The notes under the pieces: model-generated
What the model saw: only the letters and a program-made list of their open reading frames with translations
Told to the model about the DNA's origin: nothing
Databases searched by the model: none
Translations under genes and position numbers: made by a program
In this document: positions 41,851 through 50,031 of the stretch, in pieces
Position numbering within the stretch: position 1 is the stretch's first letter
How the letters are laid out: each line of letters opens with the position of its first letter
DNA from: Chthonomonas sp. UBA2785
GTDB lineage: Bacteria > Armatimonadota > Fimbriimonadia > Fimbriimonadales > Fimbriimonadaceae
Length of the DNA stretch: 64,000 nucleotides
Assembly (NCBI GenBank): GCA_002352215.1
Contig: DEIB01000026.1
Coordinates: 1 to 64,000 of the forward strand
Reading direction: 5' to 3'

Positions 41851-41880
41851 GGCCCCCACGGGAGAAATCCCGCAGGGGCC
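41851..41880. terminator. Bidirectional stem-loop terminator between rho and YceI genes
   Basis: GGCCCC (41851-41856) pairs with GGGGCC (41875-41880); an inner CGGGA/TCCCG stem closes a GAAA tetraloop. On the minus strand GTTGTTTTGC follows, so it is stronger for the YceI gene. Confidence 0.85.
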
Positions 41881-41903
41881 GGAACGGGTTCTTAGGCCGA
41901 AGC

Positions 41904-42557
41904 TTACTGCGCCTTGGCTTCGAACGAAACGCGCACGAACACTTCGTCGCTCAGCGGCATCACACCGTTCGGCATCTTGTCGGTGCTGCCCACCTTGAAG
42001 TCGCTGCGCTTGACCACGAACGGCTCTGCGATCACGCCCACGATCTTGCCCATGCGCGGGTCTTCCATCGGCCCGTTGAACTTAAAGCCAATCGTCATCG
42101 GCTTGGTCTGGTCCTTAATCGTCAGATTGCCATTGACCACCCAGCCCTTCTCGGTTTCCTTCACGCTGGTGCTCTTGAACTTCATCGTGGGGAACTTGGT
42201 GGCATCGAAGTAGTCGGCGCTTCGCAAATGGTCATCGCGGGGACCCACGGCCGTGTCCACGCTGCTTACGTCCACCGTGAACTCCACCGAAGAATTCGCC
42301 ATGTTCTCGTGGTCCACCATCACGTGGCCATCGAACTTAGTGAAGCGACCCTGCACGTGGGCGAGGCCCATGTGCACGATTTCGAAACCGACGCCGGAGT
42401 GCACCGGGTCCACCTTGTAGTGGCTCGGGGCCACGGCCGAGGGCGACACGGGGAACTCGGTCGGGGTCGCAATGGCGCGACCCGGATGCAGGGCGACGAA
42501 GCCCAGGGCCACGGCCGGAGCCGCACCCCACCAAAGATGCTTGAACTGAATGGTCAT
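41904..42557 (-). CDS. YceI family periplasmic lipid-binding protein
   Basis: 217 residues. N-terminal membrane-like segment (WWGAAPAVALGFVALHPGRAIA) as signal peptide, then the YceI lipocalin-like barrel: YKVDPVHSGVGFEIVHMGLAHVQGRF, VDTAVGPRDDHLRSADYFDATKFPTMKFKST and IGFKFNGPMEDPRMG. Members bind isoprenoid or long-chain lipids in the periplasm and are linked to stress. ATG preceded by AGGAT at Shine-Dalgarno distance. Divergent from the pullulanase-like gene; shares a 154-bp region that carries a palindrome (42630-42641). Confidence 0.92.
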   Translation of the reverse strand: MTIQFKHLWWGAAPAVALGFVALHPGRAIATPTEFPVSPSAVAPSHYKVDPVHSGVGFEIVHMGLAHVQGRFTKFDGHVMVDHENMANSSVEFTVDVSSVDTAVGPRDDHLRSADYFDATKFPTMKFKSTSVKETEKGWVVNGNLTIKDQTKPMTIGFKFNGPMEDPRMGKIVGVIAEPFVVKRSDFKVGSTDKMPNGVMPLSDEVFVRVSFEAKAQ

Positions 42558-42629
42558 GTTAAATCCTGAAAAGTCTCCCGGCTGGGATCTTCTCTCAATA
42601 CTCCCTTACGTCGCGAAATGCTCAAATCG

Positions 42630-42641
42630 TTGCACGTGCAA
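42630..42641. promoter_or_regulatory. 12-bp palindrome, LacI-family-like operator
   Basis: TTGCACGTGCAA is a perfect palindrome with a central CG, the layout of LacI/MalR-type operators. It lies between the divergent YceI and pullulanase-like genes, 70 bases before the latter. A regulator gene is not in this window. Confidence 0.5.
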
Positions 42642-42711
42642 TGAAAGCGGTCGAAAATCACCAGGCCCGGAATATGCCATGCCGCATTTTCTCGTAGTTC
42701 AAACTAGAACC

Positions 42712-45240
42712 ATGCGTCGTCTCCTCGGGTTATTCATGGGGTGTTTGCCCCTTTGGGCGCTGGCCCAGCCGACTACCGATCCGCAGCCCGCCTTCTTGGA
42801 CAAGCGGGATGAGGTTACGGTCGCGCTGGCCGAACCCGCCCGAATTCAGGAGCTAGAAGGGGCCGTTCGGGTCTCCATCAACGACCAGCCGGTGCGAGTG
42901 GTGGAGATCAAGCCCGGGGCCAAGGCCGAGATTCCGCTGCCGCCCAACGCCGTGACGCTACCAGGGAGCATTCAGAAGGCCCTGGGGGGCAACGAATGGG
43001 CTCCCAATGATCCCGTCACGCAGATGAACGAGGTGCGCCCGGGGGTGTTCGAGTTTGTGGCCGCTTTTCCGGCCGGGGACTGGGAGTATAAGGTGGCACG
43101 GGGCGGCAACTGGTCGCAAAACTGGGGCCGAGATTTTGTGCCTGGGGGGCCAAACATTCGCCTGTCGGTAGCCAACGCCGGCACGATTGTGAAGTTCGTG
43201 GTGGATTTCAACACCAACAAGGTCAAGGACTCGATCAACAACCCGGGTGAGGTCGTTGCGCCGAAAGAGGCTCCGCCCGTCGGACTCGGGCGGCCAGACG
43301 CCGACCTCCTGGGCAGTGTGCGCGTGCTATTGGCCGCCCCGCTGGATGATCAGCAACTCACCGAGGAGATTCGCGTCCGAATCGGTGGCAATGAAGCCCG
43401 GCGCGTCTATCTCCGTGATGTGCTGAACGACCCCGCGTTCCAGTACACGAAGACCGATCTTGGTTCGGTGGCGACTTCCCGTGAGACCACCTTCAAGGTA
43501 TGGAGTCCGGTGGCGCGCAGTGCCACGGTGTTGCTGTACCGCACGGGCCGCCCCACGCCCTTCCGGCGGGTGCCAATGAAGCGGGGCACGGGGGGCGTTT
43601 GGTACGCCAGCCAGACCGGCAACCTGCACGCCACGGAGTACCAGTACGAGTTCGAGAGCTACGGCCGCAAGCGCATTGCCACCGACATCTACGGGCGGGC
43701 TTCCAATGCGCTTTCCACGCGCAGTGTGGTCGTCGATCTCTCCCGCACGCAGCCGCCGGGCTGGCCGACGCGTCTGGCTTTCACGGGTGCCCAGACGGAC
43801 GCCGTGATCTACGAACTTCATGTGAGGGACTACACGATTCAAGCCGCCTCCGGGGTGCCCGCTTCCTTGCGCGGCAAGTATCTGGGCTTGTTGCACTCGT
43901 CCAGCCCTCGCCAAGGACTTAACCATCTGGTCAATTTGGGCGTGACGCACGTCCACTTGTTGCCCATCCACGATTTCAACCCGGCTCACTCGCAGGGCTA
44001 CAACTGGGGCTACGAAACCACCCAGTTCAATGTCCCGGAAGAGCAGTATTCCCAAACGCCGAACGACGCGATCCGGCGCATTCGTGAGTTCAAAACGATG
44101 ATCGCCGGGATGCACAAAGCGCGGCTGGGCGTGGTGCTGGACGTGGTCTACAACCACAGTGTGCCGAGTGAAGGCCAGCAGAGCGCGTTCTGGGAAACCG
44201 TGCCGTTCTTCTACTTCCGGACCAACGATCGCGGTGATGTGCTGAACGAGAGCGGGGTGGGCAATGCCCTGGCCGATGAGCGGCCGATGGTGCGCAAGTT
44301 CATCCGGGATTCCTTGGTTTACTGGACGCGGGAGTACCGCGTGGACGGCTTCCGCTTTGACCTGCTGGGCATGCACGAGCCGGAGTCCGTGGCCGACTGG
44401 ACCAAGGCTGTCCGGGCCGTCAACCCCAACGCGATCATCTACGGCGAGCCCTGGACTGGCGGCGGGCCCCTGCGCTTCGGAAAGGGTGCGCAACGCGGGA
44501 TGGGCCTGGCCGTGTTCAACGACAACTTCCGAGGGGCGTGGCGCGGTGCGCTGGACGAAAAGGGTCCGGGTTGGGCCATGGGCGGCGGCGATCGCGCGGG
44601 CATTGTGCGCGGCATGATGGGTTCGCCTGAATTTGCCAACCACCCCACCGAGACGCTGAACTACGTAAGTGCTCATGACAACCTCTCCTTCGGCGACCGG
44701 GTCGCGATGGAACTTGCATCCCCCGAAATGCAGGAGTACGCGGTGAAGTTTGCCCACGCAGGGGTGCTGCTCTCGCAAGGCGTGCCGTTTATCGAAGGGG
44801 GTATCGAGATTGGCCGCACCAAGGGCGGCAACAACAACTCCTACAACGCCGGTGACCCAGTGAACCAATACGACTGGGTGCGGGCCGAAGACTACTGGCA
44901 GCGCAACGCCTACTTCACGCGGCTCATCGCCCTGCGGCGAGCGCATCCGGTGTTCCGACTGCGTACGAAGGCAGAAGTTGACCGTTTGGTGAAAGAAATC
45001 CCCGCCGATCAGTTGCCGCCCCAGACCGTCGGATTCCGGCTGGACGGTGCGGGGGCACGGGATACTTGGAAGGATGTCATTGTGCTCTTCCACGCCGGGA
45101 TGAAGGGTCAACGAGTGACCCTGCCCGAAGGAAAGTGGAATGTGGGCCTGGATGAGGAAGTGATGCCCCGGGGTCGCGTGCGGCAAGAGGAAGGCGAGAT
45201 GGAGATGCGGCCGCTCACCGCCTACGTGCTGTACCGGTGA
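42712..45240 (+). CDS. Secreted GH13 alpha-glucan hydrolase, type I pullulanase-like
   Basis: 842 residues. Signal peptide (MRRLLGLFMGCLPLWALAQ), an N-terminal beta domain, an X25-type starch-binding-like module (VAAFPAGDWEYKVARGGNW), a CBM48-like N-domain near residue 270 (TFKVWSPVARSATVLLY), then the GH13 barrel. Catalytic residues are visible: nucleophile Asp in GFRFDLLGMHE, acid Glu in IIYGEPWTGG, and Asp in SAHDNLSFGD. The pullulanase signature YNWGY is followed by Glu where type I enzymes normally have Asp. Predicted to debranch pullulan- or glycogen-like glucans outside the cell. An ABC exporter starts seven bases downstream. Confidence 0.88.
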   Translation: MRRLLGLFMGCLPLWALAQPTTDPQPAFLDKRDEVTVALAEPARIQELEGAVRVSINDQPVRVVEIKPGAKAEIPLPPNAVTLPGSIQKALGGNEWAPNDPVTQMNEVRPGVFEFVAAFPAGDWEYKVARGGNWSQNWGRDFVPGGPNIRLSVANAGTIVKFVVDFNTNKVKDSINNPGEVVAPKEAPPVGLGRPDADLLGSVRVLLAAPLDDQQLTEEIRVRIGGNEARRVYLRDVLNDPAFQYTKTDLGSVATSRETTFKVWSPVARSATVLLYRTGRPTPFRRVPMKRGTGGVWYASQTGNLHATEYQYEFESYGRKRIATDIYGRASNALSTRSVVVDLSRTQPPGWPTRLAFTGAQTDAVIYELHVRDYTIQAASGVPASLRGKYLGLLHSSSPRQGLNHLVNLGVTHVHLLPIHDFNPAHSQGYNWGYETTQFNVPEEQYSQTPNDAIRRIREFKTMIAGMHKARLGVVLDVVYNHSVPSEGQQSAFWETVPFFYFRTNDRGDVLNESGVGNALADERPMVRKFIRDSLVYWTREYRVDGFRFDLLGMHEPESVADWTKAVRAVNPNAIIYGEPWTGGGPLRFGKGAQRGMGLAVFNDNFRGAWRGALDEKGPGWAMGGGDRAGIVRGMMGSPEFANHPTETLNYVSAHDNLSFGDRVAMELASPEMQEYAVKFAHAGVLLSQGVPFIEGGIEIGRTKGGNNNSYNAGDPVNQYDWVRAEDYWQRNAYFTRLIALRRAHPVFRLRTKAEVDRLVKEIPADQLPPQTVGFRLDGAGARDTWKDVIVLFHAGMKGQRVTLPEGKWNVGLDEEVMPRGRVRQEEGEMEMRPLTAYVLYR

Positions 45241-45247
45241 CGAAGGC

Positions 45248-47041
45248 ATGAGCGAAACGCAAACCCCGCGCACGTCGGGGCTCAAACATCTGTGGCAATA
45301 CGCCGGTCCGCACCGGCCGCTAGTGGTGAAGGCCGCCACCTATTCCACGCTCGGCAAGGTGATGGATGTCGCTCCCGAGGTCCTCATTGGCGCGGTCATT
45401 GACGTGGTGGTGCGGGGCGAAGGCAGCTTTGTCGCCACCCAGTTCGGCATCGTCGATCGGTGGCACCAACTCCTCGTTTTGGCCGCCATCAACGTGGTGG
45501 TGTGGATTCTGGAGAGCCTCTTTGGCTACCTCAGTGCGGTGGCCTGGCGCAACCTCGCGCAGAGCATGGAGCACGGCATGCGCACCGAGCTTTACGACCA
45601 CGTGCAGACCCTCGAAATCAGTTGGTTTGAAGATCGCTCGAGTGGCGGCCTCATCAGTGTTTTGAACGATGACATCAACCAACTCGAACGGTTCTTGGAT
45701 GGCGGGGCGGCATCGCTCATCGTCGTGTTCTGGAACGTGGTCTTGGTGGGGGCGGTGTTCGCGGCGAGTTCTTGGTTGCTCACCCTATTGGCGTTTGTGC
45801 CCATCCCCATCATCGTGTGGGGGTCGATCCGCTACCAAAAGCGCCTGGAGCCGCTCTACGCGCAGGTGCGCGAAGCGGTAGGCGAGCTGAGTGCCACCCT
45901 CAGCGCCAACCTCAGCGGGATCCAGACGATCAAAGCTTTCACCGCCGAAGCCCGCGAGTCCGCCCGGCTGGGCCGGGTGAGTCAGGAGTACCGCGAGGTC
46001 AACCAGAACGCGATCAAGTACTCCAGCGCCTTTGTGCCGCTCATCCGCATGGTGATTCTTTCGGGGTTCACCTGCACGCTGGTGCTGGGCGGATGGATGG
46101 TGCTGAACGGGCGGATGGAGGTCGGCATCTACTCGGTGCTGGTGTTCATGACCCAGCGGCTGCTGTGGCCGCTCACCCGGCTCGGCGAAACACTGGACCT
46201 CTACCAACGCGCCATGGCCAGCACGCACCGCATTATGGATCTGCTGGCCGTGCGCCCCAAGATGCAGGAGGGAGCACTGGCGCTGCCGGCGCCTGCGACG
46301 GGCCACATCGAACTGAAGGACGTGGACTTTGCCTACGCCAACGGGGTGCCAGTGCTACGGGGCGTCAATCTCAACATCCCCGCCGGAGAAACCCACGCCA
46401 TTGTGGGGGCCACTGGGGCGGGCAAGAGCACCCTCATTCGGCTGCTGCTCCGCTTCCACGATGTCACGGCGGGTGAGGTGCGAATTGACGGCGTCAACGT
46501 GCGCGACCTCACCTACGCGGGGCTGCGGGGGGCGTTCGGGTACGTCAGTCAGGATGTGTTCTTGTTCCACGGGTCGGTGCGGGAGAACATCCGCTACGGC
46601 CGCCCCGAGGCCACTGACGCGGAGATTGAAGAGGCCGCCCGCGCGGCGGAAGCCCACGACTTCATTACCGCCATGCCCGAAGGGTACGACACGGTGGTGG
46701 GCGAGCGGGGGCAAAAACTCAGTGGCGGCCAGCGCCAGCGGCTGTCCTTGGCCCGCGCCATCCTGCGCGACCCGCTGATCTTGCTTCTGGACGAGGCCAC
46801 CAGCGCGGTAGACAACGAAACCGAAGCGGCCATCCAGCGCTCTTTGGCCCGGGTGACGAAGGACCGCACCTCGGTGGTGATCGCCCACCGCCTGAGCACC
46901 GTGCGTGACGCCCACCGCATTTGGGTGATGGAGGCGGGGCAGGTCGCCGAGTCCGGCACGCACGAGGAGCTCTTGGAGCAAAACGGCATCTACGCCGCCT
47001 TGTGGCGCGTGCAGACGGGTGATGCCCTGGCCAAATCTTAA
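45248..47041 (+). CDS. ABC transporter, fused permease/ATPase (exporter type)
   Basis: 597 residues: six-helix membrane domain (about 20-310) and ATPase domain with Walker A VGATGAGKSTLIRL, signature LSGGQRQRLSLARAIL, Walker B LILLLDEATSAVDN and the H-loop VIAHRLSTV. Half-transporter that works as a dimer, MsbA/LmrA type; the substrate (lipid, drug or peptide) is not readable. GAAGG precedes the ATG, and the gap from the pullulanase-like stop is seven bases, so it is co-transcribed. Confidence 0.92.
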   Translation: MSETQTPRTSGLKHLWQYAGPHRPLVVKAATYSTLGKVMDVAPEVLIGAVIDVVVRGEGSFVATQFGIVDRWHQLLVLAAINVVVWILESLFGYLSAVAWRNLAQSMEHGMRTELYDHVQTLEISWFEDRSSGGLISVLNDDINQLERFLDGGAASLIVVFWNVVLVGAVFAASSWLLTLLAFVPIPIIVWGSIRYQKRLEPLYAQVREAVGELSATLSANLSGIQTIKAFTAEARESARLGRVSQEYREVNQNAIKYSSAFVPLIRMVILSGFTCTLVLGGWMVLNGRMEVGIYSVLVFMTQRLLWPLTRLGETLDLYQRAMASTHRIMDLLAVRPKMQEGALALPAPATGHIELKDVDFAYANGVPVLRGVNLNIPAGETHAIVGATGAGKSTLIRLLLRFHDVTAGEVRIDGVNVRDLTYAGLRGAFGYVSQDVFLFHGSVRENIRYGRPEATDAEIEEAARAAEAHDFITAMPEGYDTVVGERGQKLSGGQRQRLSLARAILRDPLILLLDEATSAVDNETEAAIQRSLARVTKDRTSVVIAHRLSTVRDAHRIWVMEAGQVAESGTHEELLEQNGIYAALWRVQTGDALAKS

Positions 47042-47099
47042 CCCTAACCCCGTAAGATTGCCAGGCAAAGCGAACCCAAGGGGGAGTATCCTAAGCGGC

Positions 47100-47921
47100 A
47101 TGTACCGGCCGCTCGCCGCCGCTCTGGCAGTACTTGCTGTCCCCGCCTTTGCGCCCGCCATCGTGTGGAGCAACAACCTCACCAACGCCCAAGTTTCGAA
47201 CTTCGGCGCCACCGACCCGCGATTCCAAGGCATCGGCCGGGTCTTTGAAGGTTCCACCTTCCGCGCTACGGGCACCTACATGGGGTTCATGAACGGCTTC
47301 CACTGGGGCATCACGGCCCGCCACGTCATAGACGCGGGCAGCACGGGTTCGTTCCGGTTCTCGGACGGCGGCAACTATCCGATCACCCAGGTCTACAACA
47401 TCCTGGGCGCGGACATGTCCATCTTCAAGATCAGTGGCTGGAACCGCAACGTCTGGACCCCGCTCATCCGCAACAACAACACCTTCACGCCGGGCACGCA
47501 GCTGGTGAGTGCCGGTTATGGTCTGCACGGAGCGGAAGGCAACAGCCCGTGGCAGTCGGACAACGTCCGCCGCGGTATGACGAGCCGCATTGAACGCACC
47601 GAAGTCGCCGGCAACCTGTTCGGCAACTACTTCTCGGTGGTGGACCGCTTTGACGCCCCGGGCGACGCCAACTTCACGGCTTTCGAGGGCTTTGGCGCTC
47701 CGGGGGACAGTGGGAGCCCGCTGATCGACCCGAACGGTCGCATCCTGGGCGTGCTTTCCAACGGGGAGTTCGAGCAGTACGGCGCCGAGAACTGGTACAC
47801 GGCCATGACCCCCGAGGCTGCCAACGAAATCCAGCGCATCTCGGGTGTGCCGGAGCCGGCCTCCATGCTGGTGCTGGGTGCCAGCCTGGTCGCCCTGGCG
47901 CGCCGACGCCGCAAGGCCTAA
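47100..47921 (+). CDS. PEP-CTERM trypsin-like serine protease
   Basis: 273 residues with signal peptide MYRPLAAALAVLAVPAFAPA, an S1-like peptidase domain and a C-terminal PEP-CTERM signal (VPEPASM, hydrophobic span, RRRRKA). Catalytic triad candidates: His75 in ITARHVIDAG, Asp105 in GADMSIFK and Ser204 in GAPGDSGSPLID. The protease would be exported, processed by an exosortase and retained at the surface. A TATCCT box (47087-47092) lies seven bases before the ATG, so transcription is separate from the ABC gene. No cognate exosortase is in the window. Confidence 0.88.
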   Translation: MYRPLAAALAVLAVPAFAPAIVWSNNLTNAQVSNFGATDPRFQGIGRVFEGSTFRATGTYMGFMNGFHWGITARHVIDAGSTGSFRFSDGGNYPITQVYNILGADMSIFKISGWNRNVWTPLIRNNNTFTPGTQLVSAGYGLHGAEGNSPWQSDNVRRGMTSRIERTEVAGNLFGNYFSVVDRFDAPGDANFTAFEGFGAPGDSGSPLIDPNGRILGVLSNGEFEQYGAENWYTAMTPEAANEIQRISGVPEPASMLVLGASLVALARRRRKA

Positions 47922-47967
47922 GCGCACAACAACTGAGGCTCACGGTAAGGGATAGACTCCCCAAGCC

Positions 47968-48954
47968 GTGAGCCTTTATCATGCCTTCCGCCCGCTCCTT
48001 TTCCGGATGGATGCGGAGACGGTGCACGAGCGCATCCTGGCGGCGATTGAGCGCGGCTGGATCAAGGGCCCTGGCCCTGTGTCCGCCCCGGTGACTCGGT
48101 TTGGCGTGAACTTCCCGAACCCCGTGGGTTTGGCCGCCGGCTTTGACAAGAACGCCCGGGGTCTGCACGCCTGGGCTTCCTTCGGCTTTGGCTTTGCCGA
48201 GATCGGCACGGTGACGCGCCACGCCCAGCCTGGGAATGAGCGCCCGCGCATGTTCCGCCTGCCCGAGGACCAAGCCCTCATCAACCGGTTGGGATTCAAT
48301 AACGAAGGGGCGGATGCGGTAGCCCCCCGCCTCGAAAACCGTCCGAAGAACCTCGTGCTCGGGGTGAATATTGGCAAGAGCAAGGTGACACCCCTGGAGC
48401 AAGCGGCTGACGATTACGCCTACTCCTTCCAGCGGCTCAAGGACGCTGCCGATTACGTCACCGTCAATGTCAGCTCGCCCAACACGCCCGGCCTGCGCAC
48501 CCTTCAGGATCGCGGCCCGCTCAGCCAGATTCTGTGGCGGCTGAGAGAGATGGACGGCACCAAGCCTCTCTTTATCAAGATCGCGCCCGACCTGAACGAC
48601 GAGCAGATCGCCGACGTGGCGGCCCTCGTCAACGACCTCGACATCACCGGAGTGGTGGCCACCAACACCACCATTAGCCGCGTGAACCTGAAGCAAGACC
48701 CCGGCCAGGAAGGCGGCCTGAGCGGGGCCCCGCTCGCCGGGCGCAGTCGTGAGGTGTTGGCCCTGATCCGCCAGCAACTGGACGCTGGGCGAACCGTCAT
48801 TAACGTCGGCGGCATCCATAACGAAGAAGAGGCCCGCGCCCGCTTTGTGCAGGGGGCAGACCTCATTCAGGTTTACACGGGTTGGGTTTATGGCGGGCCT
48901 GATTTCCCGGCCCGAATCGCCCGGGCCATTGCCTCGCCAGTCCTTCCTCGTTAG
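47968..48954 (+). CDS. pyrD: Dihydroorotate dehydrogenase (quinone), class 2
   Basis: Oxidises dihydroorotate to orotate in pyrimidine synthesis, passing electrons to quinone at the membrane. 328 residues. N-terminal membrane-associating helices (YHAFRPLLFRMDAETVHERI), FMN-binding GLAAGFDKN, GFAEIGTVT, and the catalytic serine in VNVSSPNTPGLR, which marks class 2. GTG start; TAGACT (47953-47958) lies nine bases upstream. Convergent with the WD40 gene, with a four-base overlap. Confidence 0.95.
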   Translation: MSLYHAFRPLLFRMDAETVHERILAAIERGWIKGPGPVSAPVTRFGVNFPNPVGLAAGFDKNARGLHAWASFGFGFAEIGTVTRHAQPGNERPRMFRLPEDQALINRLGFNNEGADAVAPRLENRPKNLVLGVNIGKSKVTPLEQAADDYAYSFQRLKDAADYVTVNVSSPNTPGLRTLQDRGPLSQILWRLREMDGTKPLFIKIAPDLNDEQIADVAALVNDLDITGVVATNTTISRVNLKQDPGQEGGLSGAPLAGRSREVLALIRQQLDAGRTVINVGGIHNEEEARARFVQGADLIQVYTGWVYGGPDFPARIARAIASPVLPR

Positions 48955-49934
48955 CGTCGTCGGCGGGTGCTGGTCGCGGCCGCCGGTTGCGCCGGGGTGA
49001 TGGTGTAGAGCTTAAGGTTGTCGCCGTCGTCGCTCGTCACTAGGAGCTTGCCGTCACCGGTCACCGCCAGGGGCGAACCGACCATGCTGGCCCCCGTAAT
49101 CGTGGCCACGCGCTGGCTATTGGCCACCGCGCCCATGCTGATCGTCATGTCGTTGCTGCTGGTGAACACGTACTTGCCGTTCGGGGTGAACGCGGTGTAC
49201 AGCACCCAATCCTGGTGATTCTTGAATTTGGCCGCCTGCGCCCGCGTGGAGAGGTTATAGACCACTGCACTGCCGTCGCGCCCCGCCGTCACGGCCAGGG
49301 TGCCGGCGTTGTTCACGCTCAGGTTGTTGGCGCCCGCCATCGGCTTCATGGTCACCGTGGAGGCCAGGGCTCCCGTGCCGGCGTTGTAGATGCGCATGCC
49401 TTCCAGCAGGGTGCCGGTCACCAGGCCACCAGTGGAGGCAAAGCCCACGCCGAAGAAGTTGGCGCCCATGCCCTTCATGCTCACCGTCGGGTTGCCGCCG
49501 CTCACATTCCACACGTGGATGACGTCGTCTTTGCCCACGCTCGCGATACGCTTGTTGTCCCGGCTAAAGGTCAGCGACTGGATGCCGCGCTGGTGGCCCT
49601 TTTCACGGGGGAGTTCGCGCACTTTTTGGCCGTTGGCCACGTTCCAAATCCAAATGCGGCCGGTTTCGTCACCGGTGGCGAGCAGCTTGCCGTCCGGGCT
49701 GAACGCGAGGCCGTAAGCCGGACCCGGGTGACCCGCCAGGTTGAACAAGGTCGTGTAGTTCGTCCCGTTCATGATGCGGACGTTCCCGTTTTCCAGCCCC
49801 ACGGCGAACTTGGCGCCCGAAGTCGCGGCAGCCGCACTCACGATGCGAATGCCGGGGAAGGTCTTGACGGGTGCCACTTTGGGCGTGGAGGCGCTTTGGC
49901 CGAGGATCGCGGTGGCAACTAAGGACGTCAACAT
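48951..49934 (-). CDS. Exported WD40 beta-propeller protein
   Basis: 327 residues. Signal peptide MLTSLVATAILGQ, then six to seven WD40 repeats with clear units such as YGLAFSPDGKLLATGDETGRIWIWNV and QSLTFSRDNKRIASVGKDDVIHVWNV. The family provides scaffolds for protein contacts; no enzymatic motif is present. Start ATG 49934 is preferred because the signal peptide begins there and a GATACT box lies seven bases upstream; a TTG six codons earlier would fall within that box. Short basic tail (TSTRRRR). Confidence 0.8.
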   Translation of the reverse strand: MLTSLVATAILGQSASTPKVAPVKTFPGIRIVSAAAATSGAKFAVGLENGNVRIMNGTNYTTLFNLAGHPGPAYGLAFSPDGKLLATGDETGRIWIWNVANGQKVRELPREKGHQRGIQSLTFSRDNKRIASVGKDDVIHVWNVSGGNPTVSMKGMGANFFGVGFASTGGLVTGTLLEGMRIYNAGTGALASTVTMKPMAGANNLSVNNAGTLAVTAGRDGSAVVYNLSTRAQAAKFKNHQDWVLYTAFTPNGKYVFTSSNDMTISMGAVANSQRVATITGASMVGSPLAVTGDGKLLVTSDDGDNLKLYTITPAQPAAATSTRRRR

Positions 49935-50031
49935 GCTTTCGAGTATCTCCAACTAACTTAACGTTTTACCGTCCGAGAAAATTACGAGGGTTCCCGCTCG
50001 TTAGGTCAGTCCGGTTCGGGAATAATGGGCC

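Noticed and set aside
43327..45339. 670-codon open frame antisense to the pullulanase-like gene
   Set aside because: No family motif and His/Val/Arg-rich; the GH13 catalytic residues lie on the other strand.
47058..47092. Classical -35/-10 pair for the PEP-CTERM protease
   Set aside because: TTGCCA lies 23 bases from the TATCCT box, too far for a normal spacer; only the -10 is kept.
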